Shown: one piece after another, positions 49,661-59,219 of the stretch | Layout of the letters: each line of letters opens with the position of its first letter | Position numbering within the stretch: the first letter of the stretch is position 1 | Assembly: GCA_965215315.1 (NCBI GenBank) | Contig: CBDCDB010000008.1 | Location: forward strand, 3,906,001 to 3,970,000 | Source of the DNA: Truepera sp965215315 | GTDB lineage: Bacteria; Deinococcota; Deinococci; Deinococcales; Trueperaceae | Length of the DNA: 64,000 nt | Reading direction: 5' to 3' | Position numbers and translations under genes: made by a program | Notes under the pieces: model-generated | The model's input: only the letters and a program-made list of their open reading frames with translations | Databases searched by the model: none | What the model was told of the DNA's origin: nothing

Positions 49661-52363
49661 TCAGGACGCAGCAAGAATGTCCGGTACTGCGGCGAGTGCG
49701 GCGTCCAAACGGCTGAAGTCTTTGATTCCGGCTTGTGCCAGATTAGGCCGCCCGCCGCCGCCGCCGCCTGCGCGTTTGGCAATTTCACCGACCAACTTTC
49801 CGGCGTGTGCGCCCCGAGACTCAGCGTCTTTGCTGATTTTGGTGACGATGAGGGGGCCGCTTGCCAGCACTACGATGTCTGCGCCGGAGCGCTCGAGCAA
49901 CCCGTCCGCTGCGTTTCTGAGCGCCCCTGCGTCGAGGCCCTCGAGTTTTACGGTGCTATAGCTAAACCCGCCCGCCTCTTTGACCTCGCTCTGTGCCCCA
50001 CCTGCGGGGTCTTGGCCTGCAAGCTGCGCCGCTGCTAACTTATCCCGGAGCTGTGCGTTGTCCCTTTCTCTCGCCCGGAGGTCGCCCTGCAACCGTTCGA
50101 TACGCCCTGTGACCTCTTCAGGTTTGACGCCCAGCGCCTTGGAAGTTGTTGAGACGTCCTCGCGCAGCCCCCGTAAATATGACAACGCCGCCTCGCCGAC
50201 GAGCGCTTCGATACGCCGCACGCCCGCCGACACCGCCTCTTCCGCCGTAATCAGGAAAACACCCAAAGTACCTGAGCGTGAGACGTGCGTACCGCCGCAA
50301 AGCTCGAGCGACACCCCACCAAGTTTACTTTGAGACGCACCTTCAGGTGCAACGCTCACCATCCGCACCCGGTCGCCGTATTTTTCACCAAAAAGCATCA
50401 TCGCTCCAGCCTGACGCGCCTCGGCTAACGTGACCTCTTGCCACGACACCCGCAGGTCGCTCTGCACCCAGCGGTTCACCAGTGCCTCAATCCGCGCGGT
50501 TTCGTCTCCGGTCAACGATTTGGGATGCGAAAAGTCGAATCTGAGACGGTCGGGCGCAACGAGTGACCCGGCCTGTGCGACGTGCGTCCCGAGAACACTC
50601 CTGAGAGCCGCGTGCAACAGGTGCGTCGCCGTGTGATGTTTTTCAGTCTCGTTCCGGCTGGGGTCAACAGCAGCGCGAACCATCACATCAACCGAGAGCG
50701 TGCCCCGTAAAATCCTCGCTTGATGGACGAACACGCCGCTTTTCGTTTTCGTCGTGGTGCTGACGACTGCTTTGCCGCCCGACCACTCTAAGACGCCCGC
50801 GTCGCCAAGCTGCCCGCCGCCTTCAGCGTAAAAGGGTGTGGCGTTTAGAACGACCTGCACCGTGTCGCCTTCACGCGCTTCGCTCTGCTCTGTCCCATCT
50901 TGAACGAGTGCCAGCACCGTTGCCGAGCCGTCTTGGTCGGTATAGCCCGTAAAAACGGTCGGGCCGTGCGCCTCGGCAAGCTGCCCGAATACGTCTTGCG
51001 CCGCAAACATTGCGCCGCCTTCGCGAGACGCCCTCGAGGTCTCCCTCGCCCCTTCCCTGGCCGTTTCATACCCCGCCCGGTCAACGGTGACGCCGCGCTC
51101 TTCTGCCATTTCCTCAGTGAGAGAAAGCGGAAACCCGTAAGTCTGCCAGAGGTCGAAGGCGACGTCCCCAGGGAGTTCGGTGCCGCCTAAGTCATCCAAA
51201 AGTTGCGACACCCGGACGATGCCGGACCCCAACGTCCGTAAAAACTGTGTTTCCTCCGCCTCTAAAATCCCCTCGATACGTGCCTGCGCGTCCCGAACTT
51301 CCGGGTACGCGCCGCCCATCGCCTCGACCACACCGGGAACGAGTTTGTACAACACGGGTTCGCGCAGACCCAGCACATACGCCTGCCGACTTGCCCGTCG
51401 GATGAGCATCTTGATCACGTAACCCGCGCCGTCGTTCGCGGGCAAAATCCCGTCGGTAATGCACATGCTGACCGAGCGCACATGGTCGGCGATAATGCGG
51501 TGCTGAACATTCTTAATGTCCTCATAAGGGACGCCCGACAGCTCGACCAAACGCCGGATAACAGGTTGAAACAGCTCGGTGCCGTAAGCGTCTTGTGCGC
51601 CTGAAAGGATCGTGGCGAAACGCTCGAGCCCCCCACCCGTATCAATATTTTTGCTTGGCAGCGGCGTCAGCACCCCGTCTTGAAGATTGAACTGGGTAAA
51701 GACCAGGTTCCAGAACTCCATATACCGGTCGCCGTCACCCGTATTCGGCCCGGTTTCATCCGGGGAACCAAACTCCGGCCCACGGTCATAAAAGATTTCG
51801 GAGCAGGGGCCGCACGGCCCACTACGTTCATCTTTGATGGCGTTCGCAGGCCAGAAGTTCTCGTCCTCACCGAAACGGGAGAGGTGGTCTTTAGGGATCC
51901 CTATTTCGTTCGCCCAGATGTCATACGCTTCATCGTCGTCGGTAAACACGGTGATGTAGAGCTTTTCAGGCTCGAGTCCCAACCACTCCTCTGACGTTAA
52001 AAACTCCCACGCCCACGTAATCGCTTCACGCTTGAAATAGTCGCCAAACGAAAAATTACCGAGCATTTCAAAAAACGTGTGGTGCCGCCGGGTACGTCCG
52101 ACATTTTCGATGTCCGAGTCTTTGCCGCCCGCCCGCATGCACTTCTGCGAGGTCGTCACGCGGGGCCAGACACCTTCTACACCGGGAAACCGGGGCGTCG
52201 CGCCCTGAAAGTACGGTTTGAACTGCTGCATCCCCGCAACGTTGAACATCAAACCGGGGTCGTCACTTTTTAAGGACGCGGACGAATAGATGAGGTGCTG
52301 TTTGCTGCGGAAAAACTCGAGGTACAACCTTCTCAAGTCGTCTACGGATCGTTGGTTTTGCAC
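49661..52363 (-). CDS. alaS: Alanyl-tRNA synthetase
   Basis: About 900 residues with all parts: class II catalytic core (FFRSKQHLIYSSASLKSDDP, TTSQKCMRAGGKDSDIENVG, HHTFFEMLGNFSFGDYFK), the editing domain with the HxxxH zinc motif in KHHTATHLLHAALR and CGGTH, and the C-Ala domain with a Gly-rich turn near the end. The GTG at 52363 has GGAGG five bases upstream and is preferred over a GTG four codons earlier. Confidence 0.96.
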   Translation of the reverse strand: MQNQRSVDDLRRLYLEFFRSKQHLIYSSASLKSDDPGLMFNVAGMQQFKPYFQGATPRFPGVEGVWPRVTTSQKCMRAGGKDSDIENVGRTRRHHTFFEMLGNFSFGDYFKREAITWAWEFLTSEEWLGLEPEKLYITVFTDDDEAYDIWANEIGIPKDHLSRFGEDENFWPANAIKDERSGPCGPCSEIFYDRGPEFGSPDETGPNTGDGDRYMEFWNLVFTQFNLQDGVLTPLPSKNIDTGGGLERFATILSGAQDAYGTELFQPVIRRLVELSGVPYEDIKNVQHRIIADHVRSVSMCITDGILPANDGAGYVIKMLIRRASRQAYVLGLREPVLYKLVPGVVEAMGGAYPEVRDAQARIEGILEAEETQFLRTLGSGIVRVSQLLDDLGGTELPGDVAFDLWQTYGFPLSLTEEMAEERGVTVDRAGYETAREGARETSRASREGGAMFAAQDVFGQLAEAHGPTVFTGYTDQDGSATVLALVQDGTEQSEAREGDTVQVVLNATPFYAEGGGQLGDAGVLEWSGGKAVVSTTTKTKSGVFVHQARILRGTLSVDVMVRAAVDPSRNETEKHHTATHLLHAALRSVLGTHVAQAGSLVAPDRLRFDFSHPKSLTGDETARIEALVNRWVQSDLRVSWQEVTLAEARQAGAMMLFGEKYGDRVRMVSVAPEGASQSKLGGVSLELCGGTHVSRSGTLGVFLITAEEAVSAGVRRIEALVGEAALSYLRGLREDVSTTSKALGVKPEEVTGRIERLQGDLRARERDNAQLRDKLAAAQLAGQDPAGGAQSEVKEAGGFSYSTVKLEGLDAGALRNAADGLLERSGADIVVLASGPLIVTKISKDAESRGAHAGKLVGEIAKRAGGGGGGRPNLAQAGIKDFSRLDAALAAVPDILAAS

Positions 52364-52430
52364 GGTGGCCTCCACTAAACGCTGATTATATAGGCGCTAT
52401 GCACCCCAAGCAGGTCTGATAGCTTAGGGC

Positions 52431-52880
52431 GTGGACTATATCCCTTATCTTCGCAGTATGGTCGGCCCGAAACCCGTCATTATGGTCACGGCAGGCGTCG
52501 TGATTTTGAATGAAGCCGGTGAACTGCTGTTGCAACATCGTGCTGACGGTAGTGGTTGGGGGCCGATCGGCGGGTTTATGGAGTTGGGCGAAACCGTTCA
52601 AGAGACGGCTAGGCGTGAAGTTTTAGAAGAAACGGGCCTGACTGTTGGCAACTTAGAGCTGTTTGGTGTGTTTTCCAATGCTGAAATCCAAATATTTTCC
52701 AACGGAGACCAGCTCCAGGTCGTTACAGTCTCTTACCTGACCGATAAAACGAGCGGGACGCTGCAACCTGACGCGGAGGGGCTCGAGCTTCGCTATTTTC
52801 CTCTGAATGCCCTGCCGGAACATCTTTTCGCACCGAGCGCTGACCTTTTTGCAGCTGTGCGGCAAAAGTTTGCGCCGTAA
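52431..52880 (+). CDS. NUDIX hydrolase (copy 1)
   Basis: 149 residues, GTG start. Nudix box GGFMELGETVQETARREV then LEETGL, with G, E and REVxEExG in place. It hydrolyses a nucleoside diphosphate derivative; substrate unknown. It is a tandem paralogue of the next gene, sharing the opening MDYI-YLR-M-G-KP. Confidence 0.88.
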   Translation: MDYIPYLRSMVGPKPVIMVTAGVVILNEAGELLLQHRADGSGWGPIGGFMELGETVQETARREVLEETGLTVGNLELFGVFSNAEIQIFSNGDQLQVVTVSYLTDKTSGTLQPDAEGLELRYFPLNALPEHLFAPSADLFAAVRQKFAP

Positions 52881-52888
52881 ACCCAGCT

Positions 52889-53332
52889 ATGGATTATATT
52901 CGTTATCTCCGCGAGATGATCGGCAACAAACCCGCAATCTTTGTCGCTGCGGTCATCTTTATCAGAGACAATTCGGGCCGTCTACTCTTGCAACGCCGGT
53001 CAGATGACGGTACCTGGAGCGTCGTAGGCGGCATTATGAATCTGGGCGAAACGGTCGAAGAGGCAGCGCGACGTGAAGTTTTTGAAGAGACCGGGCTCGA
53101 GGTCGGTAGACTCTCGCTATTCGGTGTTTTCACTGACGAGCATATTTACCCTGGCGGTAATCAGGCGGTCAACGTCTCAATCGTTTATACCTCAGATGAC
53201 GTCAGGGGTGAGCCGGTCGCTGATGGGAAGGAGGGTCTCGAGCTACATTACTTTGTTCTCGGCGCTCTTCCTGAATCTATCTTTCCGCCCAACCTAGCTA
53301 TGCTAGCTGCCATCAAAGAGAAGCTGAGTTAG
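52889..53332 (+). CDS. NUDIX hydrolase (copy 2)
   Basis: 147 residues, eight bases after copy 1. Nudix box GGIMNLGETVEEAARREV then FEETGL. The two copies diverge in the middle and may act on different substrates. NUDIX expansion is well known in Deinococcus. Confidence 0.88.
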   Translation: MDYIRYLREMIGNKPAIFVAAVIFIRDNSGRLLLQRRSDDGTWSVVGGIMNLGETVEEAARREVFEETGLEVGRLSLFGVFTDEHIYPGGNQAVNVSIVYTSDDVRGEPVADGKEGLELHYFVLGALPESIFPPNLAMLAAIKEKLS

Positions 53333-53397
53333 AAAACTTCCGCTGCGTCAGATAAAAGAGGTAAAACCTGACCTTCTCCGGGTATAGTCGCCTGCTG

Positions 53398-54759
53398 ATG
53401 GACGCCTCACCCACTAAAGTACCTGTAACGCTCGAGGTTCGCCGTACCCTGACGCTGGCGCTGCCCTTAATTCTGGCGCAGCTCGCGCAGATGTCGGCGT
53501 CGTTTGTCGATACGCTGATGGTTGGACGCCTGGGTAACACGCAGCTCGCCGGAATCGCGCTCGGCAGCAGTATCTTTTTCTTGACCTTTCTGGTGTGTAG
53601 CGGCGTGCTGTTTTCGGTCGGGCCGACGGTTTCGCAGGCGTTCGGGGCAGGGGAGACCAAAGCAGCGGGTAGAGCCGCGCAGCAAGGTATTTTCTTGGCG
53701 CTCCTCCTCAGCGTTCCGGCGCTTGTGTTGTTTTCACAAATCGGTCGCATCTTGCCGCTTTTGGGTCAAGAACCAGGGGCGGTGCGGCTGGCTACAGGCT
53801 ACGTGCAGGCAATTGCCTGGGGTTTCGTCCCGGCGCTCCTGACCATCAGTCTACGGGGGCTTTTAGAGGGGATTTCAAATCCGCGCCCGGTGATGTACAT
53901 CGCGTTTTTAGGGGTTGGTTTTAACGCGCTGATGAACTACCTTTTGATGTTCGGCAACTGGGGTTTTCCGGCGCTCGGGTTGGTCGGCACCGGCTACGCG
54001 AGTGCGCTCTCGTTCTGGCTGAGTTTGGCGCTGCTGGTCCTCTACAGCGCCCGCACCTTGCCTCAGTTCGAGGTGTTTCGTTTTCGCGGCGTAGACGCTC
54101 GCGTGCTTGCCGACCTCTTCCGCATCGGTTTACCTATCGGTCTGACGCTAGGGTTTGAGGCCGGACTCTTTTCAGCGACCGCTATCTTGATGGGGACGCT
54201 TGGAACGGTGCCGTTAGCGGCGCATCAGATTGCGATGCAGAGCGCGAGTTTTACCTTTATGGTGCCGCTCGGACTGGCGTCGGCGACGGCGGTCAGGGTC
54301 GGGCAGGCCGTCGGGCGGCGTGACCCCGGCGGGGTGCAGCAGGCGGGTTGGGTCGGCATTACGCTGAGCGCTGGGGTGATGTTTGTGAGTGCCCTGACCT
54401 TCTGGCTCATTCCGGAGCGCGTCGTCGGGCTTTACTTGGATGCGAGCGACCCGGCAAATAAGGCGGTCGTCCGCACAGCGGCGCGGTTTCTGGCGTTTGC
54501 GGCGATTTTTCAGGTTTTCGATGGGCTTCAGGTCAGCGCGGCGGGGGCGCTGCGCGGCCTCAAAGATACACGCGTACCGATGCTGATGTCGCTCGCTTCG
54601 TATTGGGGCGTCGGGCTCAGCTCGGGACTGCTCCTTGCTTTTACGCTAGGGCTTGGTGGTCGGGGGTTGTGGCTGGGCCTCGTTCTCGGTTTAGTAACGG
54701 CGGCCTTTCTTTTAGTCGGGCGGTTTCGGCGGTTGCAGCTGAGGGCGCTCAGAGTTTGA
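53398..54759 (+). CDS. MATE-family multidrug efflux protein
   Basis: 453 residues, twelve membrane helices in two halves. It starts LALPLILAQLAQMSASFVDT, then LMVGRLGNTQLAGIALGSSI; the second half begins near RIGLPIGLTLGFEAGLFSAT. It is an H+ or Na+ antiporter of the NorM branch. TATAGT lies nine bases before the ATG and no ribosome site is clear. Confidence 0.92.
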   Translation: MDASPTKVPVTLEVRRTLTLALPLILAQLAQMSASFVDTLMVGRLGNTQLAGIALGSSIFFLTFLVCSGVLFSVGPTVSQAFGAGETKAAGRAAQQGIFLALLLSVPALVLFSQIGRILPLLGQEPGAVRLATGYVQAIAWGFVPALLTISLRGLLEGISNPRPVMYIAFLGVGFNALMNYLLMFGNWGFPALGLVGTGYASALSFWLSLALLVLYSARTLPQFEVFRFRGVDARVLADLFRIGLPIGLTLGFEAGLFSATAILMGTLGTVPLAAHQIAMQSASFTFMVPLGLASATAVRVGQAVGRRDPGGVQQAGWVGITLSAGVMFVSALTFWLIPERVVGLYLDASDPANKAVVRTAARFLAFAAIFQVFDGLQVSAAGALRGLKDTRVPMLMSLASYWGVGLSSGLLLAFTLGLGGRGLWLGLVLGLVTAAFLLVGRFRRLQLRALRV

Positions 54760-54944
54760 TGTGCTGAAGCTTATGGGTTGAAACTTTCGGTTAGAATTCG
54801 GTGAAGTCCGGGCTGCTTTACACGCTCATGCAACGTGCTAAGCTTCTCAGCAGAGAGTATCTGGTGGTGGATGCTTTTCTTGACCAAACGTCGTTTGGCG
54901 AACGGCGCTAAGCGTACCTCAGGCCAGCTTTACGGGGGCACCCT

Positions 54945-55202
54945 ATGAAACTAAACAAATTACAACGCGCGAGACACCGGGACGCTGCTAAAGAGTTGAT
55001 TGAACGCCTCGAGTCCCGCTTCGGCTCCGCTCCACCTACGAAACCGCAAGACCGGCTGAATGACAGCCTCTATGAGCGCGTCGGCGCGTGCAAGCAGCAG
55101 CTCGCTCACACCCTGTGCGACGGTGAGCTTGTGCGGCTCAACCTCGAGCTTGCCGAACTCTTTTACCGGAGCAACAACGCCGACAAACGCAAACGACCCT
55201 GA
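54945..55202 (+). CDS. Small helical protein, 85 aa, unknown
   Basis: Mostly charged helices (LQRARHRDAAKELIERLESR, CKQQLAHTLCDGELVRLNLE) with two Cys; no motif recognised. GGGGGCACCCT precedes the ATG. It lacks the WLEP tail of the small proteins at 20-23 kb, so it is not clearly related. Confidence 0.5.
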   Translation: MKLNKLQRARHRDAAKELIERLESRFGSAPPTKPQDRLNDSLYERVGACKQQLAHTLCDGELVRLNLELAELFYRSNNADKRKRP

Positions 55203-55350
55203 AGTCTATAGCAGGTATCAGCTGGTTTGAGCCGCTCTGGAAAAATGATCGTCGTTCCTGCGGAGGACTTCGTACACTAGCACGCACCCCTAAGAGATGA
55301 TAGCTGCGAGCTTCGCGCTCAACAGGTGTGATCATTGTTATAGACTTACG

Positions 55351-55392
55351 AAAAACGCCTCTCAAGCGTCTAGCCTTGTGCAGGGCGTTTTT
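55351..55392. terminator. Bidirectional terminator-like hairpin
   Basis: AAAAACGCCT on the left and AGGGCGTTTTT on the right pair with a one-base bulge; the A and T runs allow use on both strands. Confidence 0.6.
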
Positions 55393-55406
55393 GAGGTTGG
55401 AGAACC

Positions 55407-55586
55407 TTAACTGCGTTCAGGCGCACGTTTTAGTTTGAAAAGCGGTTCGTTGTAAGGTTCGTCTTTGTAACGCAAGATAAGCGCAATCATCAGCGCGACG
55501 GCGTAGTGAAATTGCGGCAGCCCGAGGCAGAATGCGGTGGCAAGCAGCGCCAAGACGACGAAAAACCAAGCAGTGTTGTGGCGCAT
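55407..55586 (-). CDS. Small membrane protein, unknown
   Basis: 59 residues from the ATG at 55586: MRHNTAWFFVVLALLATAFC, then HYAVALMIALILRY, two membrane helices and a polar tail. GGGGAG precedes this ATG; longer starts at 55640 and 55658 are possible. Confidence 0.5.
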   Translation of the reverse strand: MRHNTAWFFVVLALLATAFCLGLPQFHYAVALMIALILRYKDEPYNEPLFKLKRAPERS

Positions 55587-55699
55587 CAGCTCCCCAAGTA
55601 GCGGGCCAGAGCCCTCGTTAAGATAACCAAATCGTAGCATGGGTGTGAAAAATATCATTGCACTTTAGGTCTAGACCCTACTCTAGCTTTAGACCCTGG

Positions 55700-56017
55700 C
55701 TAGCTTACGGTCTGCGTTAAAAACTGCCTGCCCCACGCGTCTACGGCGTGGATCACCCCCTCAAGCGCCAAACCCGCCTTGGTTAGGGTATAGCGGGTGC
55801 GGGGCGGCATGGTGGACTGGACGCTCTTCTGGACGATCCCGGCGGCCTCGAGCCGTTCTAAACGCTGCGTCAGGGTGGTCGGGTTGCAGCCGCCGATATC
55901 GCGGCCCAGCTCGTTAAACCCTTTTGCCCCGTCTAGCAGCGAACGCACGATATGCAGCGTCCACTTCTCCTGCAACAGGTTGATCGACTCGTAGATTGGA
56001 CAAAAATCGTGATTCAT
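55700..56017 (-). CDS. HxlR-family transcriptional regulator
   Basis: 105 residues. CPIYESINLLQEKWTLHIVR and SLLDGAKGFNELGRDIGG is the HxlR winged-helix signature, with the Cys near residue 6 that senses electrophiles or disulfide stress in relatives (HypR, QorR, YodB). It is divergent from wrbA, a quinone oxidoreductase, so regulation of wrbA by redox or quinone stress is a reasonable inference. Confidence 0.9.
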   Translation of the reverse strand: MNHDFCPIYESINLLQEKWTLHIVRSLLDGAKGFNELGRDIGGCNPTTLTQRLERLEAAGIVQKSVQSTMPPRTRYTLTKAGLALEGVIHAVDAWGRQFLTQTVS

Positions 56018-56080
56018 GCTCTCCCCACCTCTCAGACAGTCTTAAGGACGCTCCACTTGTAGCTATGTAATACAGACTAC

Positions 56081-56109
56081 TTGACAAAATATAGTACTGC
56101 GCATACGCT
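56081..56109 (+). promoter_or_regulatory. wrbA promoter region
   Basis: TTGACA (56081-56086), 17-bp spacer, TACGCT (56104-56109). The AT-rich segment just upstream (about 56061-56080) is the likely HxlR binding region shared by both divergent genes. Confidence 0.55.
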
Positions 56110-56170
56110 TGAACACGTTGTCGGGCGTAAGTCAGCATAGTAAAAATTCACAGCCCACCGAGGAGACTTC

Positions 56171-56803
56171 ATGGCTACAAACATCCTAATCCCTTTTTAC
56201 AGCTCTTACGGTCATCTTCATAAGATGGCGCACGCCGTTGCCGAAGGTGCCGCGAGCGTTTCTGACACCGAGGTCAAGGTCGTACGTATCTCTGAGCTCG
56301 AGGCGGCGCGTCAGGCGATGTCAGGGCAAGACGCCTATGTTCAGGCGCAACAGGCGATGGCTGGACACCCCGAAGTCACGCACGACGACCTTAGATGGGC
56401 CGACGGCATCATCTGGGGCACGCCGACGCGTTTCGGCAACATGTCCGCGCAGATGAAGGCGTTTATCGACACGACTGGGGGCCTCTGGGCCAACGGTGAA
56501 CTGGTTGACAAGGTCACGGGTGTCTTTGTCGGGTCGGCGACAACCGGTGGGGGTCAAGAATCGACTATTCTGACCAGCTTGGTGCCGATGCTCCACCAGG
56601 GGATGATCTTTGTCGGTTCGCCCTACAGCCAGAACCCGGAACTCTTTTCAACGGAAGGGCGCGGCGGTTCACCTTACGGCCCCGGTACCTTGGCGGGCGG
56701 GGACGGCTCGAGGCAACCCGCTGACGACGAACTCAGTATGGCCCGTAAACTCGGCGTGCGGGTTGCTAAAGTCGCTGCCAGCGTCAAGCATCTGCGCGGC
56801 TAA
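56171..56803 (+). CDS. wrbA: NAD(P)H:quinone oxidoreductase, WrbA
   Basis: 210 residues, flavodoxin-like. FMN-binding start LIPFYSSYGHLHKMAHAVAE, then GTPTRFGNMSAQMKAFIDTT and GGGQESTILTSLVPMLHQGM with YGPGTLAGGDGSRQPADDEL, the WrbA signature. Two-electron reduction of quinones, protecting from redox cycling. GAGGAGA precedes the ATG. Confidence 0.95.
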   Translation: MATNILIPFYSSYGHLHKMAHAVAEGAASVSDTEVKVVRISELEAARQAMSGQDAYVQAQQAMAGHPEVTHDDLRWADGIIWGTPTRFGNMSAQMKAFIDTTGGLWANGELVDKVTGVFVGSATTGGGQESTILTSLVPMLHQGMIFVGSPYSQNPELFSTEGRGGSPYGPGTLAGGDGSRQPADDELSMARKLGVRVAKVAASVKHLRG

Positions 56804-56832
56804 ACCCACCCGCTTAGAAAACAAATAAACCG

Positions 56833-56863
56833 GCGCGGTGTAACTCACCGCGCTTTATCTTTG
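56833..56863 (+). terminator. Intrinsic terminator of wrbA
   Basis: GCGCGGTG, TAACT, CACCGCGC followed by TTTATCTTTG. Confidence 0.8.
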
Positions 56864-56954
56864 CCTGTCTGCGCCGTAAACTAGCATGTTGGCTGCGGCG
56901 TCACCGCAGTATTCGAACCCACGTTCTACGATCTTTAGTTTCAAGGGAGCAACT

Positions 56955-57359
56955 GTGGTTAAAGCAAAACGCGTCCGGGCACCTGAGATTCCGCTTACTT
57001 GGTTTCTTATTCTTCTTTTTACGCTGCTCGTCGCCGGGGCGCTCTATTACGAGTTTGGGGGGCCGGTTCCTTACGTCATCTCGTTTGACGGGCCGGTCGG
57101 GGCGGCGTTCGAGGGACGTTACGCCGCAGTTGAAAACACCGCGTCCGGGCTACCGGAAAATGCCGAAACCTTCCGCGCGACCTATCCGCACAGCGTGACC
57201 ATCTGGGAACCGCGCTGGCAGGGCGTTGTTGCGGCGTCGCAGGTCGGCGGCGACGTCAACGCGCTGCACACTGTCTCGGTGCGCCGCGCCTGGGTCGTTT
57301 GCAGTGAGGCGTACCGCTGGGGTACGGACGTAAGCGTCACCTGTAACGCCCAGAACTGA
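56955..57359 (+). CDS. Membrane-anchored protein, unknown
   Basis: 134 residues. GTG at 56955 after AAGGGAG. A single helix (WFLILLFTLLVAGALYYEF) precedes an exported domain with no recognised motif (YVISFDGPVGAAFEGRYAAV). Two Cys near the end could form a disulfide. An upstream ATG at 56886 has no ribosome site. Confidence 0.6.
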   Translation: MVKAKRVRAPEIPLTWFLILLFTLLVAGALYYEFGGPVPYVISFDGPVGAAFEGRYAAVENTASGLPENAETFRATYPHSVTIWEPRWQGVVAASQVGGDVNALHTVSVRRAWVVCSEAYRWGTDVSVTCNAQN

Positions 57360-57368
57360 TGGTTGGCA

Positions 57369-58565
57369 CTAGGTCACTTGACCTGTTTGGGTAACGTTCA
57401 GATAGTCGCCTGTTTCTAAAAGTTCACGGAGTACCTGCACGGTTTCTTCCAATTCAGCTTCGGTGTTGTAAAGCGCGACCGGGGCGAGCCTCAGTAGACC
57501 AGGGGCGCGGTAGTCGGGAATGATCCGGCGTTCGCGGAGCGCGAGGCTCAACGCTTGTGCGTGCGGGTGTTCTAAAACGATGTGCCCGCCCCGTTTTGAC
57601 GGGTCTCTGGGCGTGCGGAGCGTAAACTCGGGCAGGTGCGCGTCGGCGAGGTCGATAAGATGAGTTGTCAGCTCGAGAGACCGCGTTCGCACCGCCTCGA
57701 TACTTACTTCTTCAAACACAGCTAGAGCACCCTCGAGCCCCGCCAGCGCAATCACGCTCGGCGTCCCAATCTGATACGCACCCGCACCGGACGCCTTGCG
57801 AAAGTCCGCTCTCATCTCAAACTGCGTCGCCTTGTCATGTCCCCACCATCCCGGCAGGCCCGGCGTACGGTCAAAGTGCCGTTCGTGAACGAACAACCCG
57901 CCCGGCGCTCCCGGCCCCGCATTCAGATACTTGTACGAACACCACACCGCAAAATCTACTCCGGCCTCGTGAAACGTATGCGGCACCGCGCCGATACTGT
58001 GCGCCGCGTCCCAGCCGATAAGCGCACCTGCCGCGTGTGCCTGCGCCGAAATATGCTCGACGTTTAGAAGCTGCCCGCTCCGGTAGAGGACTGTTGGTAG
58101 TACCGCTACGGCGATGTCCGGCGTAAAAGCGGCTTGAATATCGTTCTCGTGAAGTGTGTGTTCGTCGCGAGAGGGGATGAGTTTAAGCTCACCCCCCAAG
58201 CGCTCAGCCCACGCCGAAAGTGCGTAGAGGTCGCTGGGAAAGTCGAGGCTGGTCGCCAGCAGATTACGGCGTTCGCCTTTAGGCTCATAGAGCGTTGCTA
58301 GCAGCGCGTGCAAGTTGCTCGTAATGCTGCCGGTGGCGATGACCTCTTCGGGTTTGGCTCCAACGAGCCTGGCAAGTGTGGGGGAGAGGCGCTCGGCGAG
58401 ACCGAACCATTCGTCCCAGCCGCTCACGGCTAAATGTTGCCACTGCTTTAAGCGTCGCTCGGTTGCGGCTTGCGCCCCGTAAGTAAGTGGGCCAAGCGAG
58501 TTGCCGTCCAGATAGATACCACGCGGCAATAAAAAGGCGTCCCGTAAAAAAGCGTCTTGTTTCAC
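57369..58565 (-). CDS. kynU: Kynureninase
   Basis: 398 residues, PLP fold type I. Cleaves kynurenine to anthranilate and alanine. YLDGNSLGPLTYGAQAATER, GWDAAHSIGAVPH, FAVWCSYKYLNAGPGAPGG (PLP lysine) and RIIPDYRAPGLLRLAPVALY are family blocks. It overlaps kynB by four bases, so the two are coupled. kynA (tryptophan dioxygenase) is not in the window. Confidence 0.94.
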   Translation of the reverse strand: MKQDAFLRDAFLLPRGIYLDGNSLGPLTYGAQAATERRLKQWQHLAVSGWDEWFGLAERLSPTLARLVGAKPEEVIATGSITSNLHALLATLYEPKGERRNLLATSLDFPSDLYALSAWAERLGGELKLIPSRDEHTLHENDIQAAFTPDIAVAVLPTVLYRSGQLLNVEHISAQAHAAGALIGWDAAHSIGAVPHTFHEAGVDFAVWCSYKYLNAGPGAPGGLFVHERHFDRTPGLPGWWGHDKATQFEMRADFRKASGAGAYQIGTPSVIALAGLEGALAVFEEVSIEAVRTRSLELTTHLIDLADAHLPEFTLRTPRDPSKRGGHIVLEHPHAQALSLALRERRIIPDYRAPGLLRLAPVALYNTEAELEETVQVLRELLETGDYLNVTQTGQVT

Positions 58566-59158
58566 CGGAGGATGGCCCTTACGGGGGCGGCGTCGGCTTC
58601 AGGGAGGTTGAGCGGTAAGCAGATGAGTTCGTAGCTGCCTTCCGGGACACTGTGTAAGTTGAGACCCTCGAGAATCAGCACCCCCCGTTCCAAACACGCC
58701 ATATGTGCGGGCAGGTCTTTGCTCGTCAGGGTATCAACGCTCGGCGCGTCGGTGCCGACGAGTTTCACGCCTCGGTCAGCGAGGGCGTGAATCAGCTCAG
58801 CGGTGAGCGGCGTGAATTCGGGGAAAACGTCCCAGTGGGCGGATTCGCCGGTATAGAACAAGACGCGCTCGGGTAGACTCGAGAACGGTTTCAGCAATTC
58901 GGGTCTAACACTAGAACTCGCGTCAATGACCTGCGCGGGGCCGATAAGGGTCTCGAGCGCAATACTTCCCAGCTTGCTCCCGTTCCGACTGTAGTGAAAC
59001 GGCGCGTCGAGATGCGTGCCGCAGTGCGTCGAGGTTGCCAGCTTCATCACGTTGACGGCTGAACCTTGTTGGATGTCGGCGGTTAGCTCGAGGGTAAACG
59101 GTGTGTCACCGGGCCAGTTGGAATGTCCGGGGGTAAGGGCCCTAGTAATGTCGATCAT
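58562..59158 (-). CDS. kynB: Kynurenine formamidase (arylformamidase), cyclase family
   Basis: 198 residues. The metal site is in STHCGTHLDAPFHY (HxGTHxDxPxH), and DAPSVDTLTS completes the KynB signature. Hydrolyses N-formylkynurenine. TAGAGT lies five bases before the ATG, a possible leaderless start. With kynU it makes anthranilate from tryptophan breakdown. Confidence 0.92.
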   Translation of the reverse strand: MIDITRALTPGHSNWPGDTPFTLELTADIQQGSAVNVMKLATSTHCGTHLDAPFHYSRNGSKLGSIALETLIGPAQVIDASSSVRPELLKPFSSLPERVLFYTGESAHWDVFPEFTPLTAELIHALADRGVKLVGTDAPSVDTLTSKDLPAHMACLERGVLILEGLNLHSVPEGSYELICLPLNLPEADAAPVRAILR

Positions 59159-59219
59159 GCTCTACTCTATCCGACGTTATGGCTAACTCAGCCAAACTGA
59201 TACTCAGGTCATGCTGGTA

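Noticed and set aside
56900..56980. Possible tRNA: minus strand carries GGGTTCGAATACTG, like a T-arm
   Set aside because: No acceptor, anticodon or D-arm pairing could be assembled around it; it lies in the leader of a coding gene.
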